Assembly: GCA_019638235.1 (NCBI GenBank)
Contig: JAHBUE010000001.1
Coordinates: 730,492 to 794,491 of the forward strand
Origin: Cyclobacteriaceae bacterium
GTDB lineage: Bacteria > Bacteroidota > Bacteroidia > Cytophagales > Cyclobacteriaceae
Direction of reading: 5' to 3'
Length of the DNA: 64,000 bases
Part shown: positions 23,543 to 31,800 of the stretch, in pieces
Layout: every line of letters starts with the position of its first letter
Position numbering within the stretch: the first letter of the stretch is position 1
Translations under genes and position numbers: made by a program
The notes under the pieces: model-generated
What the model was told of the DNA's origin: nothing
Database searches by the model: none
What the model saw: the letters and a program-made list of their open reading frames with translations, nothing else

Positions 23543-23591
23543 ACAACACCTGCCAGCAGTTGCGTATATATAGGTGTTGTGGCCTATATGC
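23543..23591. repeat. Structured repeat, left copy, before the metalloprotease
   Basis: ACAACACCT (23543-23551) pairs with AGGTGTTGT (23572-23580) around a 20-nt loop. The outer part GGTGTTGTGGCCTATATGC (23573-23591) is the reverse complement, with one mismatch in 19, of 26051-26069 beyond the following two genes. The two copies therefore flank the metalloprotease-lipoprotein pair in opposite orientation. Confidence 0.8.
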
Positions 23592-23626
23592 TTAAGAAAA
23601 TATTGTTAAACCTAAAACTTAAGACC

Positions 23627-25456
23627 ATGAAAACAATTTTAAAAATGTCGATTGGAGTTATGTTTTTACTGATAATTCCAAAAAATACATTGGCTCAAAG
23701 CAATGCCGACTTCTTTTTACCTGTTTCAAGAGATGTAAATACCCTTCAACTAACCCAACGGAATAAATTAGATATCCTTGAACGGGGCGGAAGGAACAGA
23801 TCGGTACAGCTTGTGAATATCAAGAATCTAGCCCAGCATCAAAGAGAAGGCTATTTCATTTTTAAGTTGCCCGGCATACAGGAACATTTTATTTCAAAAG
23901 CAACTCATGTAGAAATTAAATCCGATGAGGATTTTTCGTGGTCGGGCGTTCTGGAAGACACCCCAGGTACAGTAACATTAATTTCGCAAAACGGAGAATT
24001 GTTTGGCCATATAGCCGTTGACGACCGGAAATTTGAGCTGTACCCGCTGGGGGACGAACTTTATGCCCTGGTGGAAATAGACGCTGCATTTTTAGCTGGT
24101 GATGAATGTGTAAGCCCTCCCCCGGTTGAAAAAAGTGACGACACAGAGCCAGAATATGAAAACGCCCGGTTTGTTGATTGCAGCAAGCATGCACGGGTGC
24201 TGGTGCTTTATACCGCCAATGCCGAAAATGCCGTGCCCAACATTATCAACACAGCCTGGCTGGCGCTTCATCAAACCAATGACGCCTTTCGCAACAGCGG
24301 CATCTTTGGCGATGCCTATGTGCAAGCGGGTATGGCCGGGCCGTTCTTTTTGAATTTTACTGAATCTTCGAATATCAGTGCAGACGTTCAATCACTGGCT
24401 GACAGAACTGATGTTCAGACGTTACGAACGAGCCACGGGGCTGACCTGGTTATTTTACTTGCGGGTGATAATTATGGGCCTTACGGAGTAGTCAATAAAA
24501 TTGGGCCAAATGACGCCACCTCTTACGCCATTGTACGGGCTACTGCTGCTACCGGAGCCTATACGTTTGCCCATGAGTTGGGTCATCTGTTTGGTGGCAG
24601 GCACCAGCAGTGTAGTATGTGGAACAATGGCGGATGCGATGACAGCACGGCCTATGCGCACGGCTACGGGTTTAGCTACGGCTTTCTGGGGCTTACCAAG
24701 CGCAGCACCATCATGCACCAGTTGCGCGACAGCTATCCCAGGATTTTGTATTATTCCAACCCCAACATAACCTACAGCGGCCAGCCTACCGGCACAACCA
24801 ACAATAACCATAATGCCAAACAACTGTGGGACGAGGCGCTTACCGTGGCAGCTTTTCGCCCGTTCATCGGCACGCTTTCGGCCTCGGTTGATGTAAAGGT
24901 GCATTATCCGGGCTTTAAGCAATACACGAGCGAGGCGGTTTCTATTTGTGGCGTACCCCCGCATACGTACGAGTGGCGCCTCAGCCATGATGGTTTCAAT
25001 TACGGTTCCGTGTTTTCAACGGAAGGTTCCTTTACCTCCACCAATCCCACTTGTATAAATGTATATGTATGGCTAAGAATTTACTCTTCCGATAACCAAC
25101 AAGCCGATAAGTTTTTTACGCTAAGCCACATGGATGAAGGTTGCGAAGATCAACGGAGAAGGGTAGAGCAAGAAGTGTTGCAAAGTGAAGGTTCGGATGA
25201 GTCCTTATTTAGCATCTATCCGAACCCAGCAAAAGATGAAATTAATATACGCTATTACCTCCCCGAAACCGGCCCATTCCGCCTTGGCATAACTGACAGC
25301 AACGGCAAGCAGGTAATATTTAATGACTATGGACGTTTGGAATATGGATGGCATGATTTTTCTATAAACACATCCCGGCTTGCAGCAGGTATTTATATGG
25401 TAAAGGCAGAAAGCGGGAACAAGGCGGACATAACAAAAGTGGCGGTTCAGAAATGA
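23627..25456 (+). CDS. Secreted reprolysin-like zinc metalloprotease with T9SS sorting domain
   Basis: A 609-residue exported protease. A signal peptide (about 1-24, ending TLAQS) precedes a propeptide-like region. The catalytic zinc site HELGHLFGGRH (about residues 327-337) is the metzincin motif HExxHxxGxxH, and the later Met in TIMHQ fits the Met-turn. A beta-sandwich region follows, then a type IX secretion C-terminal domain: YPNPAKDEINIRY near residue 532 through LAAGIYMVKAES to VAVQK at the end. The product is therefore expected to cross the outer membrane by T9SS. The start is set at the ATG 23627; the frame opens at 23537 but that extension has no signal sequence. The stop overlaps the next gene by 4 nt. 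Confidence 0.9.
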   Translation: MKTILKMSIGVMFLLIIPKNTLAQSNADFFLPVSRDVNTLQLTQRNKLDILERGGRNRSVQLVNIKNLAQHQREGYFIFKLPGIQEHFISKATHVEIKSDEDFSWSGVLEDTPGTVTLISQNGELFGHIAVDDRKFELYPLGDELYALVEIDAAFLAGDECVSPPPVEKSDDTEPEYENARFVDCSKHARVLVLYTANAENAVPNIINTAWLALHQTNDAFRNSGIFGDAYVQAGMAGPFFLNFTESSNISADVQSLADRTDVQTLRTSHGADLVILLAGDNYGPYGVVNKIGPNDATSYAIVRATAATGAYTFAHELGHLFGGRHQQCSMWNNGGCDDSTAYAHGYGFSYGFLGLTKRSTIMHQLRDSYPRILYYSNPNITYSGQPTGTTNNNHNAKQLWDEALTVAAFRPFIGTLSASVDVKVHYPGFKQYTSEAVSICGVPPHTYEWRLSHDGFNYGSVFSTEGSFTSTNPTCINVYVWLRIYSSDNQQADKFFTLSHMDEGCEDQRRRVEQEVLQSEGSDESLFSIYPNPAKDEINIRYYLPETGPFRLGITDSNGKQVIFNDYGRLEYGWHDFSINTSRLAAGIYMVKAESGNKADITKVAVQK

Positions 25457-26007
25457 AAACATTCATAAAATCGGTTTTTTGCTTTACCGGGTTGTTGTGG
25501 CTGGTAATGACGTTGCATGGCTGCGATAACGACCCCCTCCAGGGCGGGCCTTACTGGGGTACCGCTAGCGCAAACAAGAATGGGGTGCCTTGGAATGGTA
25601 AAATAAGAGGCAGTGAGCAAAATGGCATGTTGGGAATTACCATTAACAAGCATAGTTCTCAGGGTTTCCTAAGAGAAGATTTATTTATAGATCGGATTCC
25701 CAAAACTATAGGAGCATATTCTATACCCAAAACAGATACAACACGTGTTTATGATCATGTTACTTCCTCATACTTTACCCTTGAAGATGACGGAGATGTT
25801 ATCCTTGATGTTTATTTTGTTGATGCCAATGACTCTACTCATTTTGTAGAGATTACATCGTACAACCCGAATACGGAAGAGTTTACAGGTAAATTCCAGG
25901 TAAGATTTGTTAGAGACGACAGGAGGGTGAAACGTCATCCCTCTATACCAGACACGATACGGTTCACGAATGGAAATTTCAAAACGAGGATTTTGCAAAA
26001 GCTGTGA
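25453..26007 (+). CDS. Lipoprotein of unknown function coupled to the metalloprotease
   Basis: A 184-residue protein with a lipoprotein signal (hydrophobic 5-20, lipobox TLHGC with Cys near residue 24). The mature part looks beta-rich; the end FTGKFQVRFV...PDTIRFTNGNFKTRI resembles the DUF6252 type of small Bacteroidota lipoproteins, but I am not certain of the family. The ATG overlaps the metalloprotease stop as ATGA, so the two are translationally coupled. A role in anchoring, inhibiting or chaperoning the protease is an inference from position only. Confidence 0.75.
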   Translation: MKTFIKSVFCFTGLLWLVMTLHGCDNDPLQGGPYWGTASANKNGVPWNGKIRGSEQNGMLGITINKHSSQGFLREDLFIDRIPKTIGAYSIPKTDTTRVYDHVTSSYFTLEDDGDVILDVYFVDANDSTHFVEITSYNPNTEEFTGKFQVRFVRDDRRVKRHPSIPDTIRFTNGNFKTRILQKL

Positions 26008-26050
26008 GGAATGATGACTATGAATAAGATAGTAAACAAAAGTTGACAAT

Positions 26051-26103
26051 GCATACAGGCCACAACACCGGGTTTGTTTAATGGCGGGCGACACAGTCGC
26101 CCG
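26051..26103. repeat. Structured repeat, right copy, with 8-bp hairpin
   Basis: Holds the inverted partner of the repeat at 23573-23591 (26051-26069), then CACAACACCGGGTTTG (26061-26076), which matches 14 of 16 bases of a motif at 55282-55297, then a perfect hairpin CGGGCGAC / GTCGCCCG (26085-26092 and 26096-26103) with loop ACA. No T-run follows, so it is not a standard terminator. Confidence 0.75.
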
Positions 26104-26265
26104 TAGTGTCAACAAGTTTATTTATATTCGTGTAGGTGGACAAATCCATTGGATTTATCCGCCACTAAACAAACCCAAATCGTTACCTGCAACTCGGATA
26201 AAATACACCCCGAAACACACCCGTGGATGGGAGCAAAACCATCGAAAAAGCCATTAACTTTAGGC

Positions 26266-27378
26266 GTGCAAATCCCGTTTGTCAACCTTCGCTTACAATA
26301 CGAATCCATCCGCCCGGAAATTGACGGAGCGATGGAGTCTGTTTTCCGGCAGGCGCAGTTCATTGGCGGAGAGCCTGTAACGAAATTTGAATCGGAGTTC
26401 GCCCGGCTTCTTTCCATGCCTCACTGCATCAGCACGGGCAATGGTACGGATTCGCTTTTCATCATCCTGAAAGCCTTGAACATTGGCGCGGGCGATGAGG
26501 TGATAACCCCGGCCTTTAGTTGCATTCCGTCTGCCGAAACAATTTCATTAACAGGCGCCACACCGGTGTTTTGCGATGTTGATGCAGAGCATTACACACT
26601 TAACCCCGAACAGGTAAAGAAAAAGATCACAGCTAAAACAAAAGCAGTAATAGCCGTGCATTTATATGGACAGGCTGCCCCTGTTGTTGAGTTAAAAAAA
26701 ATCTGCGAACAGCATAATTTGCTTTTGATTGAAGATTGCGCGCAGGCGCACTTTTCAAAAGATAGTGATGCCTTTGCCGGAACGATTGGCGTTGCAGGTG
26801 CTTTCAGTTTTTACCCAACCAAAAGCCTGGGCGCGTATGGCGATGCCGGTTGCGTTGTAACAAATAATACAATATTGGCCGAACGTATGCGCAGGTTGCG
26901 CAATCATGGTGCGCTTGTAAAAGACGACCACGAACTGGAAGGAACAAACAGCCGCATGGACACGTTGCAGGCTGCCATTTTAAATGTGAAACTTAAATAT
27001 TTGCCGCAGTGGAACGCCAGGCGAAAGGAAATCGCGCAGCGATACATACAATCATTATGCGACATTAATCAGTTACAGTTGCCTGTTGAGCGTCCCGGCT
27101 CAACGCACACCTATCATTTATTTTGTATCCGCACCCAACAGCGCAATGCGTTAAAAAAAAACCTTGCCGAAAACGGAATAGAAACACTTATCCATTACCC
27201 GAAAGGGCTGCCTTATACGCCCGCTTACCGGCACCTTAATCATACGGAAAGTGATTTCCCGGTAACGGCCGCCCTGCAAAATGAGGTATTGTCGTTGCCG
27301 CTTTATCCCGAACTAACCAATCCCGAAGTGGATTACGTTGCGCAGGCGGTGCGGCAATATTTTTTGCGTTATTCTTAG
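26266..27378 (+). CDS. DegT/DnrJ/EryC1/StrS family sugar aminotransferase
   Basis: A PLP-dependent aminotransferase of about 370 residues that usually aminates a nucleotide-linked keto-sugar. Family hallmarks are IPFVNLRLQYESIRPEI at the N-terminus, NGTDSLFIILKAL, EDCAQAHF, and the PLP lysine in FSFYPTKSLGAYGDAGCVV, followed by RRLRNHGALVKDD and SRMDTLQAAIL. The frame is open from 26149, but family members start at IPFV, which points to the GTG 26266; an ATG at 26227 is an alternative. A -7-like box (TAACTTTA, 26255-26262) lies 3 nt before this GTG, hinting at a leaderless transcript. It probably serves the same surface-sugar pathway as the upstream epimerase and dehydrogenase. Confidence 0.88.
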   Translation: MQIPFVNLRLQYESIRPEIDGAMESVFRQAQFIGGEPVTKFESEFARLLSMPHCISTGNGTDSLFIILKALNIGAGDEVITPAFSCIPSAETISLTGATPVFCDVDAEHYTLNPEQVKKKITAKTKAVIAVHLYGQAAPVVELKKICEQHNLLLIEDCAQAHFSKDSDAFAGTIGVAGAFSFYPTKSLGAYGDAGCVVTNNTILAERMRRLRNHGALVKDDHELEGTNSRMDTLQAAILNVKLKYLPQWNARRKEIAQRYIQSLCDINQLQLPVERPGSTHTYHLFCIRTQQRNALKKNLAENGIETLIHYPKGLPYTPAYRHLNHTESDFPVTAALQNEVLSLPLYPELTNPEVDYVAQAVRQYFLRYS

Positions 27379-27387
27379 CGTTCTTGG

Positions 27388-27419
27388 CGCCTGCCCGAAC
27401 TTTGGGCGGGCCTTTGCGT
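27388..27419. repeat. Dispersed 32-bp repeat, intergenic copy
   Basis: This 32-bp stretch is the exact reverse complement of 29662-29693 inside a GNAT gene. It contains the palindrome GCCTGCCCGAA/CTTTGGGCGGGC. It lies 9 nt after the aminotransferase stop. Confidence 0.9.
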
Positions 27420-27489
27420 GAAATATTAGAGAACGCACGTTACTCTGGTGCATATTTTAGGTTAATTTTACCCGCAACCGGTCAACACT

Positions 27490-28560
27490 ATGCTCATCCC
27501 ACTTGCCAGCGCGGTAACATCCTTTGTGGTCTGTTTCCTGATTATACCGGTAATCATTAAATACTCGCTCGAAAAAAACTTAGTAGATATACCCGGCCGC
27601 AGAAAAATCCATAAAAAGGTAACGCCCTCTATGGGGGGCATCGCCATTTTTATCGGGTTTATTGTGGCTTCGCTTATCTGGATTGACATTGAGCACTGGA
27701 AGGACATACGCCTGATTCTTATTGCGTTGTTCATGGTGTTTTTTATTGGTGTGCGCGATGACCTCGTGCCACTCAAACCGGTTATGAAATTAATGGGGCA
27801 ACTTGTGGCAGCTACCATTCTCGTGCTGCTGTTCGATTTGCGCCTCAACTCCCTCTACGGATTACTTGGCATCTATGAAATACCGTCCGTGTTAAGTTAT
27901 TTCATCACCGTTTTTACCATTATCGTTATCACCAACTCGTTCAACCTGATTGACGGACTTGACGGACTTGCCGGCACGGTGGCCGGTATCTCCTTGTTGG
28001 CATTCGGCATTTGGTTTGCCCTTGTGGGCGATGTGGTTTTTGCCGTATTGGCATTTTGCATGGTAGGTGCGTTGGTTGCCTTCCTGATTTTTAACTGGGA
28101 ACCTTCGCGTGTTTTTATGGGCGATACCGGTGCGTTGGTTGTCGGCATGATGCTTTCCATCATGGCCGTTTATTTTATCAACACCAATTACAACCTTCCT
28201 GCAAATCATACGTGGCGGTTTTCTGCCTCGGCAAGCACGGCTGTTTGTGTTATCATCATCCCCTTAGTGGATACCATGCGTATCTTTATTCTCCGTATAA
28301 GCCGTAGGCAATCTCCATTCACACCCGACAAGAGTCATATTCATCATAGCATCATGCGGCTTGGTCTTACACACAGTAAAACCACTATGTTGTTAGGCTT
28401 TATTCAGGTAATGTATATTGCGCTTGCGATATTGCTCATTCATGTAAACGAAAATTATGTGATGCTTAGCGTCATTATCCTTTCAGTTGTGTTAAGTATT
28501 ACCCTCGACAGGTTAATGATTGTTCGCCTGAATAAAGAGGAAGATAATGTTCGCGTGTAA
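27490..28560 (+). CDS. WecA/TagO-like undecaprenyl-phosphate sugar-1-phosphate transferase
   Basis: A 356-residue polytopic membrane enzyme of the MraY/WecA family that starts a lipid-linked surface glycan by moving a sugar-1-phosphate (usually GlcNAc-1-P) from a UDP-sugar to undecaprenyl phosphate. Signatures are KKVTPSMGGIAIFIGF (about 38-53), the catalytic NSFNLIDGLDGLAG (about 151-164), FNWEPSRVFMGDTGAL (about 200-215) and the cytoplasmic DKSHIHHSIMRLG histidine motif. About 10-11 helices are expected. Its position after the aminotransferase and nucleotide-sugar genes fits an O-antigen or exopolysaccharide initiation step, but no glycosyltransferases follow. Confidence 0.9.
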   Translation: MLIPLASAVTSFVVCFLIIPVIIKYSLEKNLVDIPGRRKIHKKVTPSMGGIAIFIGFIVASLIWIDIEHWKDIRLILIALFMVFFIGVRDDLVPLKPVMKLMGQLVAATILVLLFDLRLNSLYGLLGIYEIPSVLSYFITVFTIIVITNSFNLIDGLDGLAGTVAGISLLAFGIWFALVGDVVFAVLAFCMVGALVAFLIFNWEPSRVFMGDTGALVVGMMLSIMAVYFINTNYNLPANHTWRFSASASTAVCVIIIPLVDTMRIFILRISRRQSPFTPDKSHIHHSIMRLGLTHSKTTMLLGFIQVMYIALAILLIHVNENYVMLSVIILSVVLSITLDRLMIVRLNKEEDNVRV

Positions 28561-28565
28561 AGTTG

Positions 28566-28573
28566 TATTTTTG
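28566..28573 (+). promoter_or_regulatory. -7 promoter box TATTTTTG upstream of pheS
   Basis: TATTTTTG matches TAnnTTTG, 16 nt before the ATG at 28590. A frame opening at 28563 would include the box, so the internal ATG is preferred. Confidence 0.6.
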
Positions 28574-28589
28574 TGCCTTTAAAGAAATT

Positions 28590-29609
28590 ATGGAAACACG
28601 TATTCATGCCTTACGGAAAGAAGTTGAAGCCTGGTCGGAAGGAGTTAAAGCCAATGTGGAGCAGTTCCGATTGAAATTTATCAGCAAAAAGGGTTTGATT
28701 TCTGAACTGTTTGAAGAAATGAAAAAAATGCCCCCCGAAGAAAAGAAAAAGGTGGGTAAAATTCTGAATGAGCTTAAACAGGCTGCCGAACGAAAACTTC
28801 AGGTGCTGCATGAAGCCCACGAAAGTTCATCATCTGCCAACTACGACCTTGACCTTACGCTCCCCCCTGTGCCGAACAAGGTGGGCAACCAGCATCCGCT
28901 TACGCTCACGCGCAACCGCATTATTGAAATATTTGAACGCCTCGGATTTAATGTGGCTGACGGCCCCGAAATTGAAACCGATTGGCACAACTTCTCCGCG
29001 TTGAATTTCCCGGAAAATCACCCGGCACGCGAAATGCAGGACACCTTCTTCATCAGTAAAAATCCTGATATGCTTCTGCGCACGCACACTTCTAATGTGC
29101 AAATCAGGCTGATGACCAACCAGAAGCCGCCCCTGCGGGCTATTATGCCCGGGCGGGTTTATCGTAATGAAGCTATTTCTGCGCGTGCGCATTGTTTCTT
29201 CCATCAGGTAGAAGGTTTGTATGTTGACCGCAACGTTGGCTTTGCCGATTTGAAGCAAACGTTGTATCACTTCGCGAAAGAGATGTATGGTAAGGACATT
29301 AAAATCCGGTTTCGCCCTTCCTTTTTTCCGTTTACTGAACCCAGTGCCGAAATTGATATTTCATGTTTGATTTGTAAAGGCTCCGGTTGCAATGTTTGCA
29401 AACATAGCGGTTGGGTAGAGATTGCCGGCTCGGGCATGGTGCACCCCAATGTGTTACGCAATTGTGGTATTGACCCGGAAGAATTTACCGGCTTTGCATT
29501 CGGCATGGGCATTGAACGGGTAACGATGTTGCGTTACCAGGTAAACGATTTACGGTTATATTCTGAAAATGACATTCGCTTTTTAAAGCAGTTTCATTCC
29601 GTAATGTAA
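28590..29609 (+). CDS. pheS: Phenylalanyl-tRNA synthetase alpha subunit
   Basis: Catalytic alpha subunit of the alpha2beta2 PheRS. The 339-residue chain has an N-terminal coiled coil (about 1-85), class II motif 1 around LTLTRNRIIEIFERLGF, motif 2 in FHQVEGLYVDRNVGF with RNEAISARAH before it, and motif 3 in GFAFGMGIERVTMLRY (about 307-322). The insertion ISCLICKGSGCNVCKHSGW carries four cysteines, as in many PheS. pheT is not adjacent, which is usual in Bacteroidota. A GNAT gene follows 32 nt later. Confidence 0.97.
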   Translation: METRIHALRKEVEAWSEGVKANVEQFRLKFISKKGLISELFEEMKKMPPEEKKKVGKILNELKQAAERKLQVLHEAHESSSSANYDLDLTLPPVPNKVGNQHPLTLTRNRIIEIFERLGFNVADGPEIETDWHNFSALNFPENHPAREMQDTFFISKNPDMLLRTHTSNVQIRLMTNQKPPLRAIMPGRVYRNEAISARAHCFFHQVEGLYVDRNVGFADLKQTLYHFAKEMYGKDIKIRFRPSFFPFTEPSAEIDISCLICKGSGCNVCKHSGWVEIAGSGMVHPNVLRNCGIDPEEFTGFAFGMGIERVTMLRYQVNDLRLYSENDIRFLKQFHSVM

Positions 29610-29641
29610 TAGCAAACAGAAGTTGATTCGACTTTTAGTTT

Positions 29642-30157
29642 ATGGCTGATACAATAACAGTACGCAAAGGCCCGCCCAAAGTTCGGGCAGGCGAGAAGGC
29701 CGACCTTCCGCAGGTTCTTGAATTGGTTAAAGAACTTGCCGTGTATGAAAAAGCCCCGGACGAAGTAATCAACACGGTTGAGTTAATGGAGAAGGACGGC
29801 TTTGGCGCTAACCCCGTATATGGATTGTTTGTTGCCGAAACAGGAGAGCGCATTGTGGGCATTTCAATTTTTTACTGGCGTTACTCTACCTGGAAAGGCA
29901 AGCGGCTGTATCTGGAAGATATTATTGTTACCGAAAAGGAACGCGGAAAGGGAATCGGGAAACAATTGTTTAACCGCACCATGCAGCACGCATTGGATGA
30001 AGATTGCAGTGGAATGATGTGGCAGGTACTCGACTGGAATGAACCCGCAATAAATTTTTATAAGAAGTATTACAACGCAAAGCTGGATGACGAATGGATA
30101 AATTGCAGCCTTGAGCGCGATGAAATTATAAAATTGATTTCATCAAAATATCTCTAA
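29642..30157 (+). CDS. GNAT family N-acetyltransferase carrying a repeat insertion
   Basis: A 171-residue acetyltransferase of the diamine/spermidine acetyltransferase-like GNAT group. Acetyl-CoA binding motif A is LEDIIVTEKERGKGIGKQL (R/Q-x-x-G-x-G/A form), followed by MMWQVLDWNEPAINFYKKYYNA. The N-terminus reads RKGPPKVRAGEKADLP, whereas family members typically run RKGEKADLP: the extra residues are encoded by a 32-bp repeat (29662-29693) that is also found, inverted, at 27388-27419. The substrate is unknown. Confidence 0.88.
   Translation: MADTITVRKGPPKVRAGEKADLPQVLELVKELAVYEKAPDEVINTVELMEKDGFGANPVYGLFVAETGERIVGISIFYWRYSTWKGKRLYLEDIIVTEKERGKGIGKQLFNRTMQHALDEDCSGMMWQVLDWNEPAINFYKKYYNAKLDDEWINCSLERDEIIKLISSKYL
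29662..29693. repeat. Dispersed 32-bp repeat, copy inside the GNAT gene
   Basis: Exact reverse complement of 27388-27419. It lies at codons about 8-18 of the acetyltransferase and is translated in frame, adding roughly seven residues (PPKVRAG) between RKG and EKADLP. Confidence 0.9.
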
Positions 30158-30167
30158 AATCAGTGCC

Positions 30168-30195
30168 GTCATTGCAAGCGTAAGCGAAGCAATCC
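30168..30195. repeat. Dispersed repeat of the GTCATTGC...GAAGCAATC type
   Basis: GTCATTGCAAGCG...AGCGAAGCAATCC has inverted ATTGC/GCAAT ends, and text of this type recurs in intergenic regions of many Bacteroidota (from memory). It lies between the convergent GNAT and DUF4286 genes. Confidence 0.5.
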
Positions 30196-30214
30196 AGTTA
30201 ACAAGGCTCCGCAA

Positions 30215-30517
30215 TCAAACCTCTTCCAGCAACGTTCTGAACGCTACATGACGTCCGCCATATTTCTGATTGTGTTTCTCTATAAGCGCAGGTGCAAATT
30301 TTTCAAGATACAGCACCACGTTGTCAAGTGTTTCGGCAAAATATTGAACGCTGTACGAAAGGCTGCCATCATCGTTATCGTGCAGCACCTTGTACATTTT
30401 GTAGCTCACAAATAAGCCGGTGTTAAGCACGTCAGAGATATGTTCGCCTTTCATCCAGTTAACCCACTCCTGTTCAATGTCCTTGTCGATACCGATTGTT
30501 ACGTTGTATAAAAACAT
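30215..30517 (-). CDS. DUF4286 family protein
   Basis: A 100-residue cytoplasmic protein matching DUF4286 by its start MFLYNVTIGID, the W-x-x-W-M pattern (EWVNWMKGEHI) and the end RHVAFRTLLEEV. It probably folds as a dimeric ferredoxin-like alpha/beta barrel. The function is unknown. It follows the AlaDH/PNT-like dehydrogenase by 13 nt on the same strand and is probably co-transcribed with it. Confidence 0.85.
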   Translation of the reverse strand: MFLYNVTIGIDKDIEQEWVNWMKGEHISDVLNTGLFVSYKMYKVLHDNDDGSLSYSVQYFAETLDNVVLYLEKFAPALIEKHNQKYGGRHVAFRTLLEEV

Positions 30518-30530
30518 ATACTTGTTGGTT

Positions 30531-31739
30531 TCAGGCTACGTAATCTTCAAGGTAAGTAAAATTGTCGGTTAACTTGCCATCTTTTGCAATGGTAGCGCGT
30601 TTCAATATGCCCTCACTGTCTTTAACAAACAGCAGCGGTAAAATCCTGTCAATTAAATCGCGACCAAATTCTTCAGACGCGCTACGCGGAAGCTCGCACG
30701 GCAAATTATCAACAGCCATAACGGTAACATTTTTTTCATCACTCAAGGCCGGGGCTTCTGTTCCCGTGTGTGTGTCGTAATCATATATGGGGTCAGGAAT
30801 TGTGCTGGGGCGGGTTGTACTGGGTATTGAGCCGCCCACATCGCAGGTGATGTCGGCAATAACTTTGATTTTGAATTCGGGCGAACACATATTTTCACGG
30901 GTAAATAAAACCGGTGCTTTAGGATTCCAGAAAGCGCCCGCCATCAGCACGTCAGCCACTTTTGTAAACGACAGAAACGTTGAATCATAACGTTCCGGGT
31001 GTTGATGAAATTCATCGCGATTAAAGTGCCCCCCTTCGCGCCTGGTGTGGTAGTCGGAACTTGCTACCTGCACATACACCGGCTCATTGAATTCTTTTGT
31101 AAGAAAATCGTACACGCCAACTTTGCGGATGCCCGCTGTGTCAAGTGTTTCCATGGCGCCTTTTCCTACGCGCCCCGCACCGGTCAGGACGATTTTTACC
31201 GGGGGTAGCTTCACTTTGCGCAACTCAAGTTTCAAATCGTTTACGTCAAAGCAATCAAAAGCCCTTCTGATAGAGAAAGCATTGTAACGTTTTCCGTATG
31301 CCCACAAACCATTGTAAGCGCCTACAATTCCCGCATATCGGCCAAAGGCAACAAGCCGGTTGCCAAGGCGGTCTTTCAGTGTTTCGTAATCAATCAGCCT
31401 GATTTTTCTTTTCAGAATTTCCTGAAGCAATTTTTTGTTGTACGGTTGCTTCTTTATCGTGTGCGAAAAGAAAAGATATGTTTTGTTAGGGATGAGGTCG
31501 GCTATGGGCACTTCCTTTATTCCCATCAGTATGTCGCAATCACTTACATCGGGTTTCACCTCTATGCCCTGTTCACGATACTCATCATCCTTATAGGCAC
31601 GTACCTCGCTCGATTGACAAATAATCTTAATGTTAGAGAAGCGTTGCTCAATTTCTTCTGTTTGCAGCGGTGTAAACGGAACTCGTTTGTCGGGTGGAAC
31701 TTTGCCTTCGCGGATGATGCCGAGTTTGATGGATTTCAT
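30531..31739 (-). CDS. NAD(P)-dependent oxidoreductase, AlaDH/PNT and saccharopine dehydrogenase-like
   Basis: A 402-residue enzyme. The N-terminus IIREGKVPPDKRVPFTP is the alanine dehydrogenase/transhydrogenase N-terminal signature, and the central Rossmann motif is KIVLTGAGRVGKGAMETL (about residues 181-198). The middle and end (ADITCDVGGSIPSTTRPSTI, VMAVDNLPCELPRSASEEFG) resemble lysine-forming saccharopine dehydrogenases. The precise reaction is unproven; an amino-acid dehydrogenase or saccharopine dehydrogenase-type reaction is most likely. It has a -7 box at 31792-31799 and leads the DUF4286 gene. Confidence 0.82.
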   Translation of the reverse strand: MKSIKLGIIREGKVPPDKRVPFTPLQTEEIEQRFSNIKIICQSSEVRAYKDDEYREQGIEVKPDVSDCDILMGIKEVPIADLIPNKTYLFFSHTIKKQPYNKKLLQEILKRKIRLIDYETLKDRLGNRLVAFGRYAGIVGAYNGLWAYGKRYNAFSIRRAFDCFDVNDLKLELRKVKLPPVKIVLTGAGRVGKGAMETLDTAGIRKVGVYDFLTKEFNEPVYVQVASSDYHTRREGGHFNRDEFHQHPERYDSTFLSFTKVADVLMAGAFWNPKAPVLFTRENMCSPEFKIKVIADITCDVGGSIPSTTRPSTIPDPIYDYDTHTGTEAPALSDEKNVTVMAVDNLPCELPRSASEEFGRDLIDRILPLLFVKDSEGILKRATIAKDGKLTDNFTYLEDYVA

Positions 31740-31791
31740 TGTTAAGGGCTGATGAAATTTAGAAATCGAGTCAGGTTTATTTTTATCAAGA

Positions 31792-31799
31792 CAAAGATA
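31792..31799 (-). promoter_or_regulatory. -7 promoter box TATCTTTG (minus strand)
   Basis: Minus-strand TATCTTTG, about 52 nt before the ATG of the AlaDH/PNT-like gene and directly after the stop of the small gene upstream. Confidence 0.55.
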
Positions 31800-31800
31800 A

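Noticed and set aside
26085..26103. Hairpin after the lipoprotein gene as an intrinsic terminator
   Set aside because: The stem is strong but no T-run follows; it is better treated as part of the structured repeat.
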